A program made the position numbers and the translations under genes. From assembly GCF_901709675.1 (NCBI RefSeq), contig NC_051099.1:2294001-2358000 (forward strand): DNA of 64,000 nucleotides, read 5' to 3'. This document shows positions 27,201 to 47,608 of this stretch, piece by piece. The DNA is from Syngnathus acus (taxonomy: Eukaryota; Chordata; Actinopteri; Syngnathiformes; Syngnathidae). The notes below the pieces were generated by a model that saw only the letters and a list, made by a program, of their open reading frames with translations, did not search any database and was not told where the DNA came from. The stretch's first letter is position 1. Every line of letters begins with the position of its first letter.

Positions 27201-28392
27201 CTTGAATCTTTTAATTATTTTTTTTTTTACACGTTTTATTTCCAACTAGAGTAATTCAGTAATTTCATGGCATGTCTAAATTGTAATCAACTTGCAACAA
27301 GCGGATACTTTCCTCTGTCTGAAAAGGACATATCATACTCCACTGTCACCATGGAAACAAAATGGTATGAGACATTCCTGTTGACTCCCTCCGACTCCCT
27401 CACTCAACGTAACATTGAAAAATATTCCCTGGCAGTAAGCTCATTGCTACGTACGTATTGACTGAATGTATGTGCATGCAGATATGTACACTCATGAATA
27501 GCATAACAACAATGATGCTTAGTTATTGCACAATCCACACACACACACACACACCAGCTGCATCTGTTTCACACTCATCCTGGGCTCTTCCTTTTTCATC
27601 GCCATCCACACCGCCATAACCGTCTCAACGCCTTTCCCCTCTCGTCCTACGTCTGTGCTCTCACAGACACGTTGCCATGGAAACTGGCTACAACTGCAGG
27701 GCTCCAAACGATAAGATTGGCATACGCACGGTGGCACTGAATCGCTAATTCATTATTACACAAGACACTGTAAGGATGTCCAATGCTATTCAAGCTGTGC
27801 AGACATGAAACGGGAACAGTAGTGAATTGGGAACAAAGCTGATATTGATGTTCAAATTGTGACAAAAATTGGACAGCAAAGAATATTGCATAATTCCATC
27901 CATTTCGACAGCGGGCGTCACTTCTCAGCATGTTTGTCATCAGCACTTTAAAAGAAGGCAGAAAATAGCTTGAGTGAGGTGTGGGCGAAGCCAGCGGCTT
28001 AAGAGGGTGCACAGAGGTGACAAATGAAGGTGTCCATCAACACAGTGCACTCTCAACTCCATTTGCACGACTCGTGCTGATCATATTTGTTCTCTTCATC
28101 CGATGTGATTTGCAATCAGCCAGGGGAACATAAATGCATAAATATCTGCTAATAGAAGAGCGGCGAGGATCAACAGATGTTTACAACTTTGGCATCTTTT
28201 GGACTGAATTTGACTTTTTGTTTCTTGATCCAAATGCTTTGTGTCAGTGTACATATTTATTTTACATACAGGTCAAAAGGGACATCAAAATTACGACTCA
28301 AAAAAACAACAACCCCAAAATATTACCAAGAATGGAAATGGAATCAAATTTGTGAAAATGTTCCAAAGGCACCATTTTGCTTTCTTGACTCT
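24282..28392. other. convergent intergenic region between cnih2 and tm7sf2
   Basis: Both flanking genes end here. A plausible cnih2 polyadenylation signal (AATAAA) lies at 24504-24509 and one for tm7sf2 on the minus strand at 28256-28261. Two coding-like patches without a gene model are described under findings (24835-24912 minus; about 27555-27715). The rest is AT-rich and shows nothing recognisable. Confidence 0.6.
28256..28261 (-). terminator. polyadenylation signal of tm7sf2
   Basis: The minus strand reads AATAAA about 130 bases past the tm7sf2 stop codon at 28393, a normal distance for a short 3' UTR. Confidence 0.55.
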
Positions 28393-32531
<4,139 letters not shown>

Positions 32532-32818
32532 TATTAGTCTGCTACAAAAACAATCAAATATTCCGCACTGTTTTTACATGCATTACAATACGTACATTCT
32601 AATTGATCAGTGCAAATATCTCATGTTTTTATCTCAGCGTTAGACACAGTAAGACAACATTTATTGTTTATTTGAACAATATACAATAATATGATCTAAA
32701 AGCGGATCAAATTGACTCGTTTTTCTTCAGCTCGTTTCCTGATTTGAACTCATTATTTATACAACGATCTTAATATTTATGAAACAAAAAGTTAAGTACC
32801 TGATTGACGTGGTGTTCG

Positions 32819-32975
32819 TCAGTGTAGCTCGAGAGAATGTGCAGCGTTCAAGCGCTGATTCAGACGGACCCGCCCCCTCAACGTGTTTTGAAGACGCACA
32901 AGATAGTCCAGCCAATCACATCGCTTAACGGAATCTGAAGAGGGCGGGGACAAAACACTTTGTCCAATCAGATCA
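32819..32975 (-). promoter_or_regulatory. tm7sf2: probable tm7sf2 promoter with CCAAT and GC boxes
   Basis: Upstream of the minus-strand tm7sf2 start lie two CCAATCA boxes (32912-32918 and 32964-32970) and GC-box-like sequences (GGGCGGGG at 32942-32949; a C-rich match near 32868-32876). NF-Y plus Sp1 architecture is common in sterol-synthesis promoters (family knowledge). No clear SREBP element was recognised, so sterol regulation is inference. Confidence 0.45.
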
Positions 32976-33397
32976 GTTGCTCCGGTGGCGTCAGTATGCA
33001 CGCACGACGTGCAAAACGCTCAGTACGACCTTTGACAACCGCGCACTTTTGAGCTTTGCACTCCACCTTAAAAGACCGCAGTTGCGCTTTTTCACCTTTA
33101 GATGGCAAAGTGTTGCATGAATGTTGTTTAATAATGTAAGGATGGGAAAAAATACAATGGCTGATGGGTGGGGGGAATGAAAAATTAGAGGACCAGCCTT
33201 GGAATGTTGAAAAGTCACCTCATGGTAGCCACATTTGCATAGGATATTTTTTCCAATGATGTCCAGGTTACAAACACTTTGATCAGATCACAAAGTGATG
33301 TCGGGGGACACCGCTGTCCATCGTTGAGCTTCATATTCGGGCGTGTGTCTCGGCTTCGCTGTTGGCCGCATGACCCTGCCGCTTTTTGCAATGGGGC

Positions 33398-36213
33398 TCA
33401 CAGTGGGCTCTCGATGACCACGGATTTGGAGATCTTTCGTCTGAAGACGGACGGACAGGTTACGCTGCGGGTGGGGAAACCAAAATGATGGACGGTTGGA
33501 GCGACGAGGAGGAAGGAAGCAGAAGAGATCAACGAGGAGGTCAGTTGCATCAAGGTGACGGCTGAAGTTCACGTTGCATTACCAGAATAAACGTGAATTG
33601 AATTTGGCACATGTTGATTTGACCCGCTCACCTTTTCCTCTTCTGCATCTGTTGAAGGCTCTCGGGAAGCGGGCTCCTAAAACTCTCTGGCAAGAAGATG
33701 GTGGCCAGGATGGACAGCATGGCCAGAGCGCCCAAGGTGATATACGGCAGATACTTGAAAAAGATGTCTGCGTGGCACCAAAGTCATATTTAAAAATGTC
33801 AATGTCAAACTGACTGGTACCCACACTTCCCTGTCCGAAAAAGTGCTTACTCAGCTGTACGACAAAGGGTGCAATGCAGCTTCCTGTTCGCGACACCATG
33901 ACGCAGATCCCTGACGCCGTGTTCCTAAGACCCGTCGGGTACAGCTCGGCCGTGAAGGCAAACAGCAGCGACGTTCCCGCCGTGGCGCCAAACTTCCCCA
34001 GCATCTCCAGGGCCACGGCCAAACCCAGAATACCTGAGAGGAACAGTTCAAGAACTGAACTGGTTTGGAACATTAACACGGCACAAAATGTCTGACCAAG
34101 CTCAATTCCTCCCCCGGCATCTCTTCCGCTTCTGGTTTTGAGCTCAACTCACTCTGGGGCACCAGCTGGATGGAAAAGAGCGCCAGGCCCATGGTGATAA
34201 AGACGGCCACCACAGCGAGGCGACGGGGCAGGTATCGGATGGCCAGGCTGCAGCTCGCGTAGGCCGGCACCTCCACCACGGCGGACAGGAAGCAGCTGAT
34301 GTACGGATCCGAGTGGAGCTGCGACGTGTTCAGGGACAGGCCGTAGTAGCAGAGGCTCAGCGCGAACCTGCCAATTAGCCAAGTTGCCCTCAACGCATGC
34401 TTAGGAGTTTTTATGATGGGCGTGACTTACTCACCACACCCAGCAGAGAAGGATGGTCGTAATGGCGACGCTTCTGTTCTTCAACAGGTCCAAAACATTG
34501 TAGCGCTCGACGGGCCGCTCTTCTGACTGGAATGAATGACAAATGTTAGCACTTAGCTAACCGCCAAGCGTGGCAACTCGTAAATGTACGCCTTTTAGTC
34601 TTAATGGCACCTAGCAAGTTAGCATCTTTAGCTATTTTTTGGAAAGTTTTTATAAATATAAAAGTGCTCAGCATCAACATTAAGGTCCAACTCACGTGCG
34701 ACATGGAATCGAGAAAGATTTTCTCCGGTGCGACCACTCGGTTCATCTTGGCGGCTTTTCTCACGATGGCCTCGGCTTCTGTCACTCGACCTTGAGACAG
34801 GAGCCACATGGGAGACTCTGGGAGGATCCTGTCTCTCACACACACACACACATACAGTGTTAGTACTATTGCAACCCCTGGAGTCTATGGGGGGGGGAGT
34901 TTCTTTAGTGCCCACCACCACAGTGGGATGTAGAAGAAGCCGGGCAGTGCGATGGCCAACGTCAACATCTTCCAGCTCCGGAGAAAGTAGGCAAAAAGTG
35001 GCAGCGTCATGTAGCCAAAGGCGAAGCCCAAACACACGCCCGTTGACGCGTAAGCAACCCGAGCATTGCCCGTGAGGATTTCGGTGCCTATGCCAGCAAA
35101 AACATGGTTTAATTTCATGTGGAATCAAGCAAGGGTTCTCAAAGTTTTTGGGTCCATGGGTGAAATTGTTTGCCTTCTGATGTTTACTTGACACCAAGAA
35201 TTTGTTTTTGCTTGTATGAAATATACCAGTCTGTTCATGCTGCACTCAAACCATATTTTGAAATCAAAATACCCAACACATAGCAAGACACGTAGTTGGA
35301 GATATTGCCGAGGCCACTGCAGAAGAGAAGCAAGCAGAACACCTCCCAAGATGGAGCAGCAATCTGGGCCAATGAGAACACGGCCTGAATGATCAAGGTG
35401 GCGAACAGCACCGGTTTACGGCCAAATCTAGATGGGGAAAAAAAAAATCCCACTCTGGTTGCAAATCATCATCTTGTGACTAGTTCCTGTAAATTATTGA
35501 GCCCCAGTTGGTACCTGTCAGCAAGCACGCCAGAGAAAAAAGATCCCACCAAGACCCCCAGGAAGAAAATGGTAGCAGTCAAGGGTTGCTTCCAATGCTG
35601 ACTGCACACCAAGTCAAACTGGAAGTGCAAAATATTCACTGTCAGTTGTCCTTAGTCATGGGAGGGCATTCTAACCTTCAGGACAAAAATCAGACCTGGG
35701 AGACCACAGTGGACTGGTAGACCTCGGTGCTATACACCCACCCGTCGGCGCAGTCCTCCTGCTCCAGGCTGCTCAGGTTGACGTCACGACCGGGCAGTAA
35801 CCCATTGACTGAAAAGTTGCGGAGCAGGTCCAACCGGTAGCGGCGGCAGCCATTTGGTTGCAGCTGCCCGTCCACCACCTTGCAGGATACGTCCGAGCAA
35901 ACCACAAGACGTGAATATTGACAGAAGTGTGTGAAAAAATGCTAAGAGTTGAATAAAATTGGATATTTTTCAACTTTCAGATTTTTTTTTTTTCCATGTC
36001 ATCTACCTTCAGTGGAACTGCTGCCTGCTGCCACTCGTGACTGAGGTTGGCCTCAGGGATCTGGCATCGGTGCTGTGGTGTGTCAGTGATGAACACCAGT
36101 GAGAAGGAGCCTGTTCCGTTTGGCAAAATGGTGGAGCAGAGCAGGAAGAAAACCACGAGCTGGAAGCGACCCCACGTTCCCAGGAAGGCCACGCTGCTGT
36201 CGTAGTCCCGCAT
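33398..36213 (-). CDS. slc22a4/slc22a5-like: SLC22 organic cation/carnitine transporter, OCTN-type
   Basis: Major-facilitator plasma-membrane transporter closest in motif pattern to human SLC22A4/SLC22A5. Minus-strand exons are 36213-36007, 35878-35696, 35618-35515, 35427-35273, 35087-34916, 34828-34696, 34526-34435, 34367-34153, 34033-33851, 33767-33632 and 33464-33398, giving about 548 residues (OCTN2 is 557). Seen: [18 protein letters not shown] start; first helix followed by a long extracellular loop with N-glycosylation sites (NLS, NFS, NLS) and cysteines; [11 protein letters not shown], the MFS loop signature; [21 protein letters not shown], the SLC22 signature; [21 protein letters not shown]. 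An upstream in-frame ATG at 36231 exists, but MRDYD matches the family start. Carnitine versus organic-cation specificity cannot be decided from the sequence. Confidence 0.93.
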
Positions 36214-37383
36214 GATCCCAGTCTGTCGCAACTATCCAAATGTGAACCTTATAACGGACAATAAAATATTGTCTGCGATATGCCGCGTCATGTTGGGGGA
36301 TAATGAGACCAATGGGCTTTGTTGTGAAAATGTAAATCATTTCTGACAACTCCTGATGACCCTCCCACTAGTGCATTCCAGGCAGGTGGATACCTGTTTT
36401 TTGCAAACCTAAACAAGTTTAAAGTCTACAGAACACCTTGCATGACATCACGTTACAAATCCCACTGCTGTGGCAAATGCGGGTTGCACTTCAAAGCCCA
36501 CGAGTTAATGAGTACAGGTAACAAAATTTACAGTATAATACATCATATATGGTGCTTAACAGCTGTTAAAGAGCTTTGCAGAACATATAAACAATACAAT
36601 AGAACACACATAAAACATTGGCAATATTTTTTCAATTGATTTAAGGGATTAGAGGTCAAATTTACAGATTGATGAAAGATTTCCAGCAAGGAAGAACATT
36701 TTAAAATTACAAAATGAAAAAAATATAACAGGTTTTTGGCCATTGCTAGTACATCATTATTTCTGAAAAGATATAATCTTTCAAATGTTAAAAAAAAAGA
36801 AGCGTGTTTAAATTTTAACTTGTTCGTTGTTGGCGTCATTATGTCGATGCGCATCATTGTTGCTATTTACGATAAATGTTAGTAGGCCGACAATGATGCC
36901 CTTTTCAAAAGTACTCACAATCACTTTCCGTTTTTAGTTCCCTTGTCAACGTATGTGAAAATAATACATTTTCTTATTTCAATAAAAACATTTAATTTCT
37001 GTAAAACTGCTAAGGCGCACATAAATAAGCAGAAAGTACAAGAATCACCTTAATCGATGACGTAATGGGGTTCTTCTGGACTTCCGGGGGTGCGTATCAT
37101 TGTTGCTGTTTACGGTAAATGTTAGTAGGCCGACAATGATGCCCTTTTCAAAAGTACTCACAATCGCTTTCCGTTTTTTTTTTATTCCTTGTCAACGTAT
37201 GTGAAAATAATACATTTTCTTATTTCGATAAAACCACTTAATTTCTGTAAAACAGCTAAGGCGCACATTAATAAACAGAAAGTACGAAATTCACCTAAAT
37301 CGATGACGTGTACATTATGGGGTCCTTCTGGACTTCCGGGTGTGTGTAAACAGCTCATAAGTCGTGTCGTCTCGCCTGAAAAA
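36214..37383. other. divergent promoter region, slc22 gene and ufm1
   Basis: About 1.2 kb separates the two divergent coding starts. The ufm1-proximal half is a tandem duplication (annotated separately). The rest is AT-rich without recognisable coding content. Confidence 0.7.
36848..37343 (+). repeat. tandem duplication covering the ufm1 promoter
   Basis: Two direct copies, 36848-37090 and 37091-37343, with a repeat period of about 243 bases and high identity (shared blocks include tgttagtaggccgacaatga and tcaacgtatgtgaaaataat). Each copy ends in a TGACG element followed by ACTTCCGG, an ETS/GABP-type site: copy 1 has TGACGTAA at 37058 and ACTTCCGG at 37080; copy 2 has TGACGTG at 37304 and ACTTCCGG at 37332. 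Copy 2 abuts the ufm1 leader; the duplication may supply two core promoters. Confidence 0.9.
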
Positions 37384-39416
37384 ATGTATGTTATTACTCT
37401 TTTACCTTTGACTTTCCTTCTGAATATTTATCAAAATACCTGTTTAAAGCGGAGGTGATAACTGAGCTATTATTGTTCGCTTGTCCAGGTCTAAAGTAAC
37501 GTTTAAAATCACGTTGACGTCGGACCCCCGGCTTCCGTTCAAAGTGTGAGTACTTGACAGCTAAAATCGACCTGAAATGTGATTTTAACCATTTTTGTTC
37601 TAATGTTTAGTTTCATTTCTCTTCTTGTTTTACTCTGAAGAGGTTGTTTGAGTTTACATCAATGCAGCTCGTCGCTTAGGCAGGCACTCTTGATACAATG
37701 ATGCAATTTCGAACAATTAAGTCAGGTTTCCTATAATAAGGTTTATGTAAAGAATAATCAATTGCCTTTTTACAGGATTGAAATGTGTGTGGTATCTGTT
37801 TTAAATAGATTAAGTGTCCCAGAGAGCACGCCATTCACAGCAGTTTTGAAGTTCGCCGCCGAAGAGGTAAGACAACTAATTGAAGAGTGGCCATCAGAAT
37901 CTTTCAACCCCTCTCGCAACTGTTCTTCAAAAAGAATCTGCTGGATTTGAAAAGGGACAGAAGGTCCCCAACTAAGCTCCAGTAACATTTGTCTCCACAG
38001 AGCGCAAAGAATATATTCCCATTGGCAACTGTTGTTTACCTTTAAATTGTGTGGAATGGGAAAAGCTTTTTGTGGCATGTCTGTGTGTATTTTAACCAAC
38101 TGTGGCCTTGTTTGCAGTTTAAAGTGCCGCCAGCCACCAGCGCCATCATCACCAATGGTGAGTCCTCACATCTTGATCTGACGTGATATTGAACTTTTTG
38201 GGGGTGTCGGCGCTACAGCCAAATCATTCGAGCCGATACCTTAATGTAGCTGTTGGATTTGGTTCACAACTTGGGAGGCGCGCTATCCGCGCCTCTCGGC
38301 AAAAGCTATAGCCAATCACCTGCTATCTAATTCACTCACTGGGTGTTTGTTTTCTTTCTTCAGTTTTAGGAAAATACTAAGACACGGAAACAAAATTTTG
38401 ACTTACACAGCAGCTGGTATTGTTGCTGGTTCGGTGAGAGCTGGTTCCGTGGGGTTGGGTGCTCGTTATGGGCGATTCGATGTGTGTGGGGGCTGGTTTT
38501 TTCCAACCCGTCCTTCGGCCTTGGCGATCACCTTTGGCCGGCTTCTTGGCTGTTTTCCTCCTGGCGTTCTCCCTCTGGCACCTCTGCTGGTTTTATCTCC
38601 AAGTGTACTTCTTGTAAACCTTTCGCTCCATTCTTGCACATACACCCACTAGTTTTGAGTGTGACATCATCAATTCGCTAATGTTCCCTGACTGTACAAA
38701 TTTCTTGCTCACCACTTAGCATGCATTTGTTTGTTTGCTCTTTTGACACTCCATGTACTTGCTTACTTTGTCACATTCTTAGTTTAATCATGCTTCCAAC
38801 CATATCTTTTCATTGTTAGGCAAAACATTTCCTTGTGAATATACTTGTCTGCTTATGTAATTTATTCAATGATGGGTGAGCATATGTGTTTTTGTAGCTA
38901 GGCAGGATTTTTTGTTTTTTAACCCCGTTCCTTCATAGCTAAATGCAGTTTTTAAATTGAAAGGCTGCAGTTGTACATATGCGTATTTGATTCCATTACA
39001 TGGATTTCAGTCCAAATAATACAGCTGTAGATTTCTTTGCATTATTGTTGTGTTCTGATTTATGAATTGCTGATTTATGCTGTTTTTGCCACACATGTAA
39101 TTTACTAATTGACCGCTAGGTGGTGCAAGTACACTATTACAGCATGAGTCGTTCGTTCTTGGTGTGTGTAATCTTGCTCCATGGTTTCATTAACATGTAA
39201 TGTGTTCTCCTTGCAGATGGGATCGGAATCAACCCTGCACAGACAGCAGGTGAGCTGCAATGTTTGTTCAGTTGTCAATTATGCACCAAATCAAAATGGC
39301 CTCCCTCACATTTTGTCCTGCTTGCAGGCAACGTGTTCCTGAAGCATGGCTCAGAGCTGCGTATCATCCCCAGAGATCGCGTGGGACGCCGCTTGTCTCC
39401 ATCAAGAAGACCGTGA
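37384..39416 (+). CDS. ufm1: ubiquitin-fold modifier 1 precursor
   Basis: Ubiquitin-like modifier, matured by UFSP proteases to expose a C-terminal glycine, then activated by UBA5 and passed to UFC1 and UFL1; it modifies ribosomal and ER proteins. Coding exons: 37384-37385 (AT of the start codon), 37489-37545, 37809-37866, 38118-38157, 39217-39249 and 39328-39416, total 92 residues. Seen: [49 protein letters not shown] and IIPRDRVG, nearly identical to vertebrate UFM1, with the processing glycine at residue 83. The start codon is split by intron 1 (exon ends AT, donor GTATGT, next exon begins G). After Gly83 the frame continues for nine residues (RRLSPSRRP) before TGA; human UFM1 has only two. 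A polyadenylation signal follows at 39567. Confidence 0.96.
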
Positions 39417-39566
39417 CCAGACCTTGCCTCGCGTCCTATTTATGTCCTGCTTGACCGTGTATGTTTGTGTGTAGGTGTACACTCGTAATGACACACCTCA
39501 TGCTGCCAGCTTGGCATCCCCACAGTAAGTGGATGTTAACAGAATTTTATAATGTTTATGAATAAC

Positions 39567-39572
39567 AATAAA
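39567..39572 (+). terminator. ufm1: polyadenylation signal of ufm1
   Basis: AATAAA about 150 bases after the ufm1 stop codon, the first such signal downstream on the plus strand. Confidence 0.55.
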
Positions 39573-44443
<4,871 letters not shown>

Positions 44444-44665
44444 TAAGCAGACGGTTGAAGTTTGGAAGGATGACAGCGCGGCGTCTCCAGAAGCTTCCCA
44501 GGATGACGGTCCTTGTTTACCGAGAGACTGACTTTCATTTGGCTTCTTGATAGCTTTGTGTTTTCTTGCATATTCCCGCGGCACTTCTAGAACAGGCAAC
44601 GCTTCCTGTGTGATTTGTCCTTTATTATTATTTTAATGTACTGACCAATGTTTGCTTGTACTTCC

Positions 44666-44671
44666 ATTAAA
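44666..44671 (+). terminator. smad9: polyadenylation signal of smad9
   Basis: ATTAAA about 220 bases after the stop, followed by a T-rich run. It lies about 105 bases from the rfxap signal on the other strand, so the two convergent transcripts end nearly back to back. Confidence 0.5.
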
Positions 44672-44775
44672 CTTTTTTTTTTTTTTTTTTACAGATTATG
44701 CTATTAGGGTAGATATGTATACATACACAAATTGGCACTATGCAAATAGAGTTGTTTCACTAGTTTAAATATTTT

Positions 44776-44781
44776 TTTATT
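44776..44781 (-). terminator. rfxap: polyadenylation signal of rfxap
   Basis: The minus strand reads AATAAA about 120 bases past the rfxap stop. Confidence 0.5.
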
Positions 44782-44898
44782 TCACTCGCTGTGTGGCTTG
44801 TGACCAGAAATCATCCTTTTTTCTTTTTTAAAACAAAAACACCAACAAACTGCAAATAGAATAATAAATAAATAATACAGTGGAGCGTACGCGGCTGG

Positions 44899-45732
44899 TC
44901 AGCATCCGCTGAAGTTGTGCTGCAGCGTCAGGGTTCGACTCTGTACCGCCAGGATGTGTTGCTGCTGCTGCAGGAAGTGGATCACCTCGGGACTCCTCAG
45001 CAGTGACTGCGGACATCAGCATAACACAACTTTATTTGATACATACTAAATGTTTGTGTTTCCATAGATAAGTTACTTACCAGCCTTTTTTGGTTGAGCA
45101 CCTGCTCGATGAGAGAGGGTCTGGCCGGCCGGTCTCCCATCGCCCCCAGACGCTGCTTGTTGACAGACACGGGACGTTCCTCACAGTTGTCCTGAACCAA
45201 AAACAACATATTTGTCCCACATAGGAAGAGTCCAGAATGTATTAAGACGCAAGCAACAAACTGCATGCTAATGAATGATTATTTTGCGTGTGTTTTGTGG
45301 AGCACCTACGTCAATTTTGTTGGTAGACATGGCCTGGTCGCTCTTCTTCTTCTTGTACTTGTCCTTGTACATCTTGTTGCGGTGCTTCTTGCACATCCAG
45401 GGCTTGCGCTGCTTGGCCACCTGCGTAGTGGTTTCGGTGCAGCCGTCGTAGGTGCACTGCTTGGGCGCGGCGCCGTCGCCCTCCGACGCCTCGTCGTCGT
45501 TCAGGTCCTCCGGGCTGGCGGCGCCGTCCCGCGGGTCAGACGCGTCGAGCACGTCGCTCTCCTCGTCGGCGTCGTCCAGGTCCATGAGGTCGGCAGCCTC
45601 CATGGGGATGAGTGTGATCACGTCGCGGCTGTCCACCGAGCGGCTGTCACCCACGATGTAGCGCTGGCCGTCCTTGGTGAGCAGGATGGCTTTGGAGGCG
45701 TCCGTGCGGACCGAAGCCTCGTCATCGCTCAT
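44899..45732 (-). CDS. rfxap: regulatory factor X-associated protein
   Basis: Subunit of the RFX complex (with RFX5 and RFXANK) that binds the X box of MHC class II promoters. Minus-strand exons are 45732-45310, 45191-45081 and 45006-44899, giving 213 residues (human 272). The N-terminal half is acidic (DDADEESDVLD, DLNDDEASEGD). The strongly conserved core follows: CTYDGCTETT, VAKQRKPWMCKKHRNKMYKD and a lysine run that looks like a nuclear localisation signal. The C-terminal interaction segment reads GDRPARPSLIEQVLNQKRL and SLLRSPEVIHFLQQQQQ. MSDDEAS at 45732 was chosen as start; an in-frame ATG at 45798 would add 22 residues with no family resemblance. The shorter length lies in the poorly conserved N-terminus. 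Smad9 is its convergent neighbour, as these genes are close together in human 13q13. Confidence 0.95.
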
Positions 45733-45848
45733 CTTCGAAAAACACGCTAACGTCCACCTCAAAATTGTCTGCGTTAGCAACGGTATGCCATATTTCACGC
45801 GGTTATTTCAACAAAACAGTCGAAACATTGGGCTGCTATGCGTAAATA

Positions 45849-45856
45849 TGACGTCA
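45849..45856. promoter_or_regulatory. rfxap: CRE palindrome in the rfxap promoter
   Basis: A perfect TGACGTCA lies about 120 bases upstream of the rfxap start codon, in a short GC-richer patch. CREB/ATF binding is inferred from the motif and its position only. Confidence 0.5.
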
Positions 45857-47451
45857 TAAAACGGGGACGTGTTTGTTGTGTGAAGTGACAGCTCTTCTTC
45901 GTCTTGTTTTCTTCGCCTCAATCGGCTTCGTGCGCTAGCGTGCCCTCCAGTGGATCAAGTAGGGAATGAGAATTTTACCGATCGCCCTTAGTTTCCCGCG
46001 ATTTGGGAAACCCCCAATGAATTGTGGGTTATATTGGCCATCAATGGTAGCCTGACATGCCAGACCCAAAACACGCCGACTAGGGTTTTATAAGCCTTTT
46101 TTTTTTGTTTGTTTTAACATAATGGACTTCCAGCACACCTTTGGGCAAATATTCATCACGTTTGCTGGCAAGTTGAGTTGTGTGACACGTCCATGTTTGA
46201 CCCGACGTCAAAGTGCACATCCGGCAGTCTTAGTTAAAATATTTATTGCTATTTTTTTTAACCTACATTTTGAGCACGTGACCAGATTCCAGGTGAGTTC
46301 TTCCACTAATTAATTTCGACATTACGTTAAAACCAAACTGTGCAAGTGTTTATTTATGTGGGAGAGTGGAACAGTGCAGCACTGTTAACAATCAATCTGC
46401 CCGATTTTGCTTGCCCGTTCACTTGTTAAATTGCTGTAATCGGAATAACCGTTAGATGGCGCCAGAGTACGGGGAAAAAATAACGTCCGTCCTAACTCAT
46501 CCAAAAGGAATGAGAATAAGTGTCGTTCATGACCTCCCGTGATGATCTAACTCATTGTGAGCGCTCTGAATCTTGATTTGATTTTGTTTGTTTTGTCAAG
46601 TACAGCACACTTATTACAACTTAATTTCACATTTTGTTTAACATGACTAGTCGAACAGGAAGCGGGTTGAAGCAATTCTCAAAGGCTGTCAAACGTAAAC
46701 AAAACAAAAACTTATTTTTCACGTTTTTAATTTCCGGCTCAATTTAGTCACGCAAACATTCTCAGACGTCATTCAGGCGAGAAGGCTGCTGGCGAATGTG
46801 GCCCGTATGCTAGATTAAAATAATAAACATTGTCCCAATAATGTCAAATGACAACCAATACAAAATCTCCGCCTTTGTAAAGACCATGACGTATGTTATA
46901 CTATGAAACGAATTGAATGGCTTAACAAGCTTTGTTGAGTCTAAAGCCAGGATAAATAAAAACCAACTTGGTGGCAAATCTGAGCCAATTTCCCGAGGAG
47001 GGGAGCATTTCTTTGGAAATGGCTTTGGCAATCCTGCAGCCAGGCGCCCCTGCTGGCCAATAGAGTTGTTGTCTCTCGTAAGTCATGTGACTTCTCCTAA
47101 ACCAGACAGCATGCAGCCTGAACCTTGCACGTTGCTTTTCTTTAGATATGATCATTGTTGAATAATGGCATGCTAAAAAAAAATTAAAAAGTGGCGCAGG
47201 TGAACTGGTTCTTCAGGTTGCAGTCCGTCTTCTAAGAAAACACTTTTTGTTGTAACTGTTACCATCGTGACTGCTGGGACGCACCGTTTAGATTGCCCGG
47301 TGGAATTCCATTCCTGATCAAATGTCGTGCCTCAAACAGGTTTGCAGGCCCGGATATGACCCCCTCCTGACCTCCCCCCCCCCCCCCCCTCCTCAAAAAA
47401 GAGGCTTCAAGGTTTTTATTGCCACTCCCAGTTGACGTTTACTGTAGTTGA

Positions 47452-47461
47452 CGCAGACTTT

Positions 47462-47516
<55 letters not shown>

Positions 47517-47569
47517 ACTTTATTGTGTGTGTGTGTGTGTGTGTGTGCAGACTTTATTGTGTGTGTGTG

Positions 47570-47602
<33 letters not shown>
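47452..47602. repeat. compound (GT)n minisatellite
   Basis: Three tandem units, each beginning GCAGACTTTATT and continuing as a (GT)n run of different length (starts near 47452, 47514 and 47548). The shared non-GT head shows that the array grew by unit duplication as well as by dinucleotide slippage. Confidence 0.9.

Positions 47603-47608
<6 letters not shown>

Noticed and set aside
45265-45750. 161-codon plus-strand frame rich in Leu and Val opposite rfxap
   Set aside because: It is antisense of the acidic and lysine-rich rfxap exon; composition follows from the opposite strand's codons.
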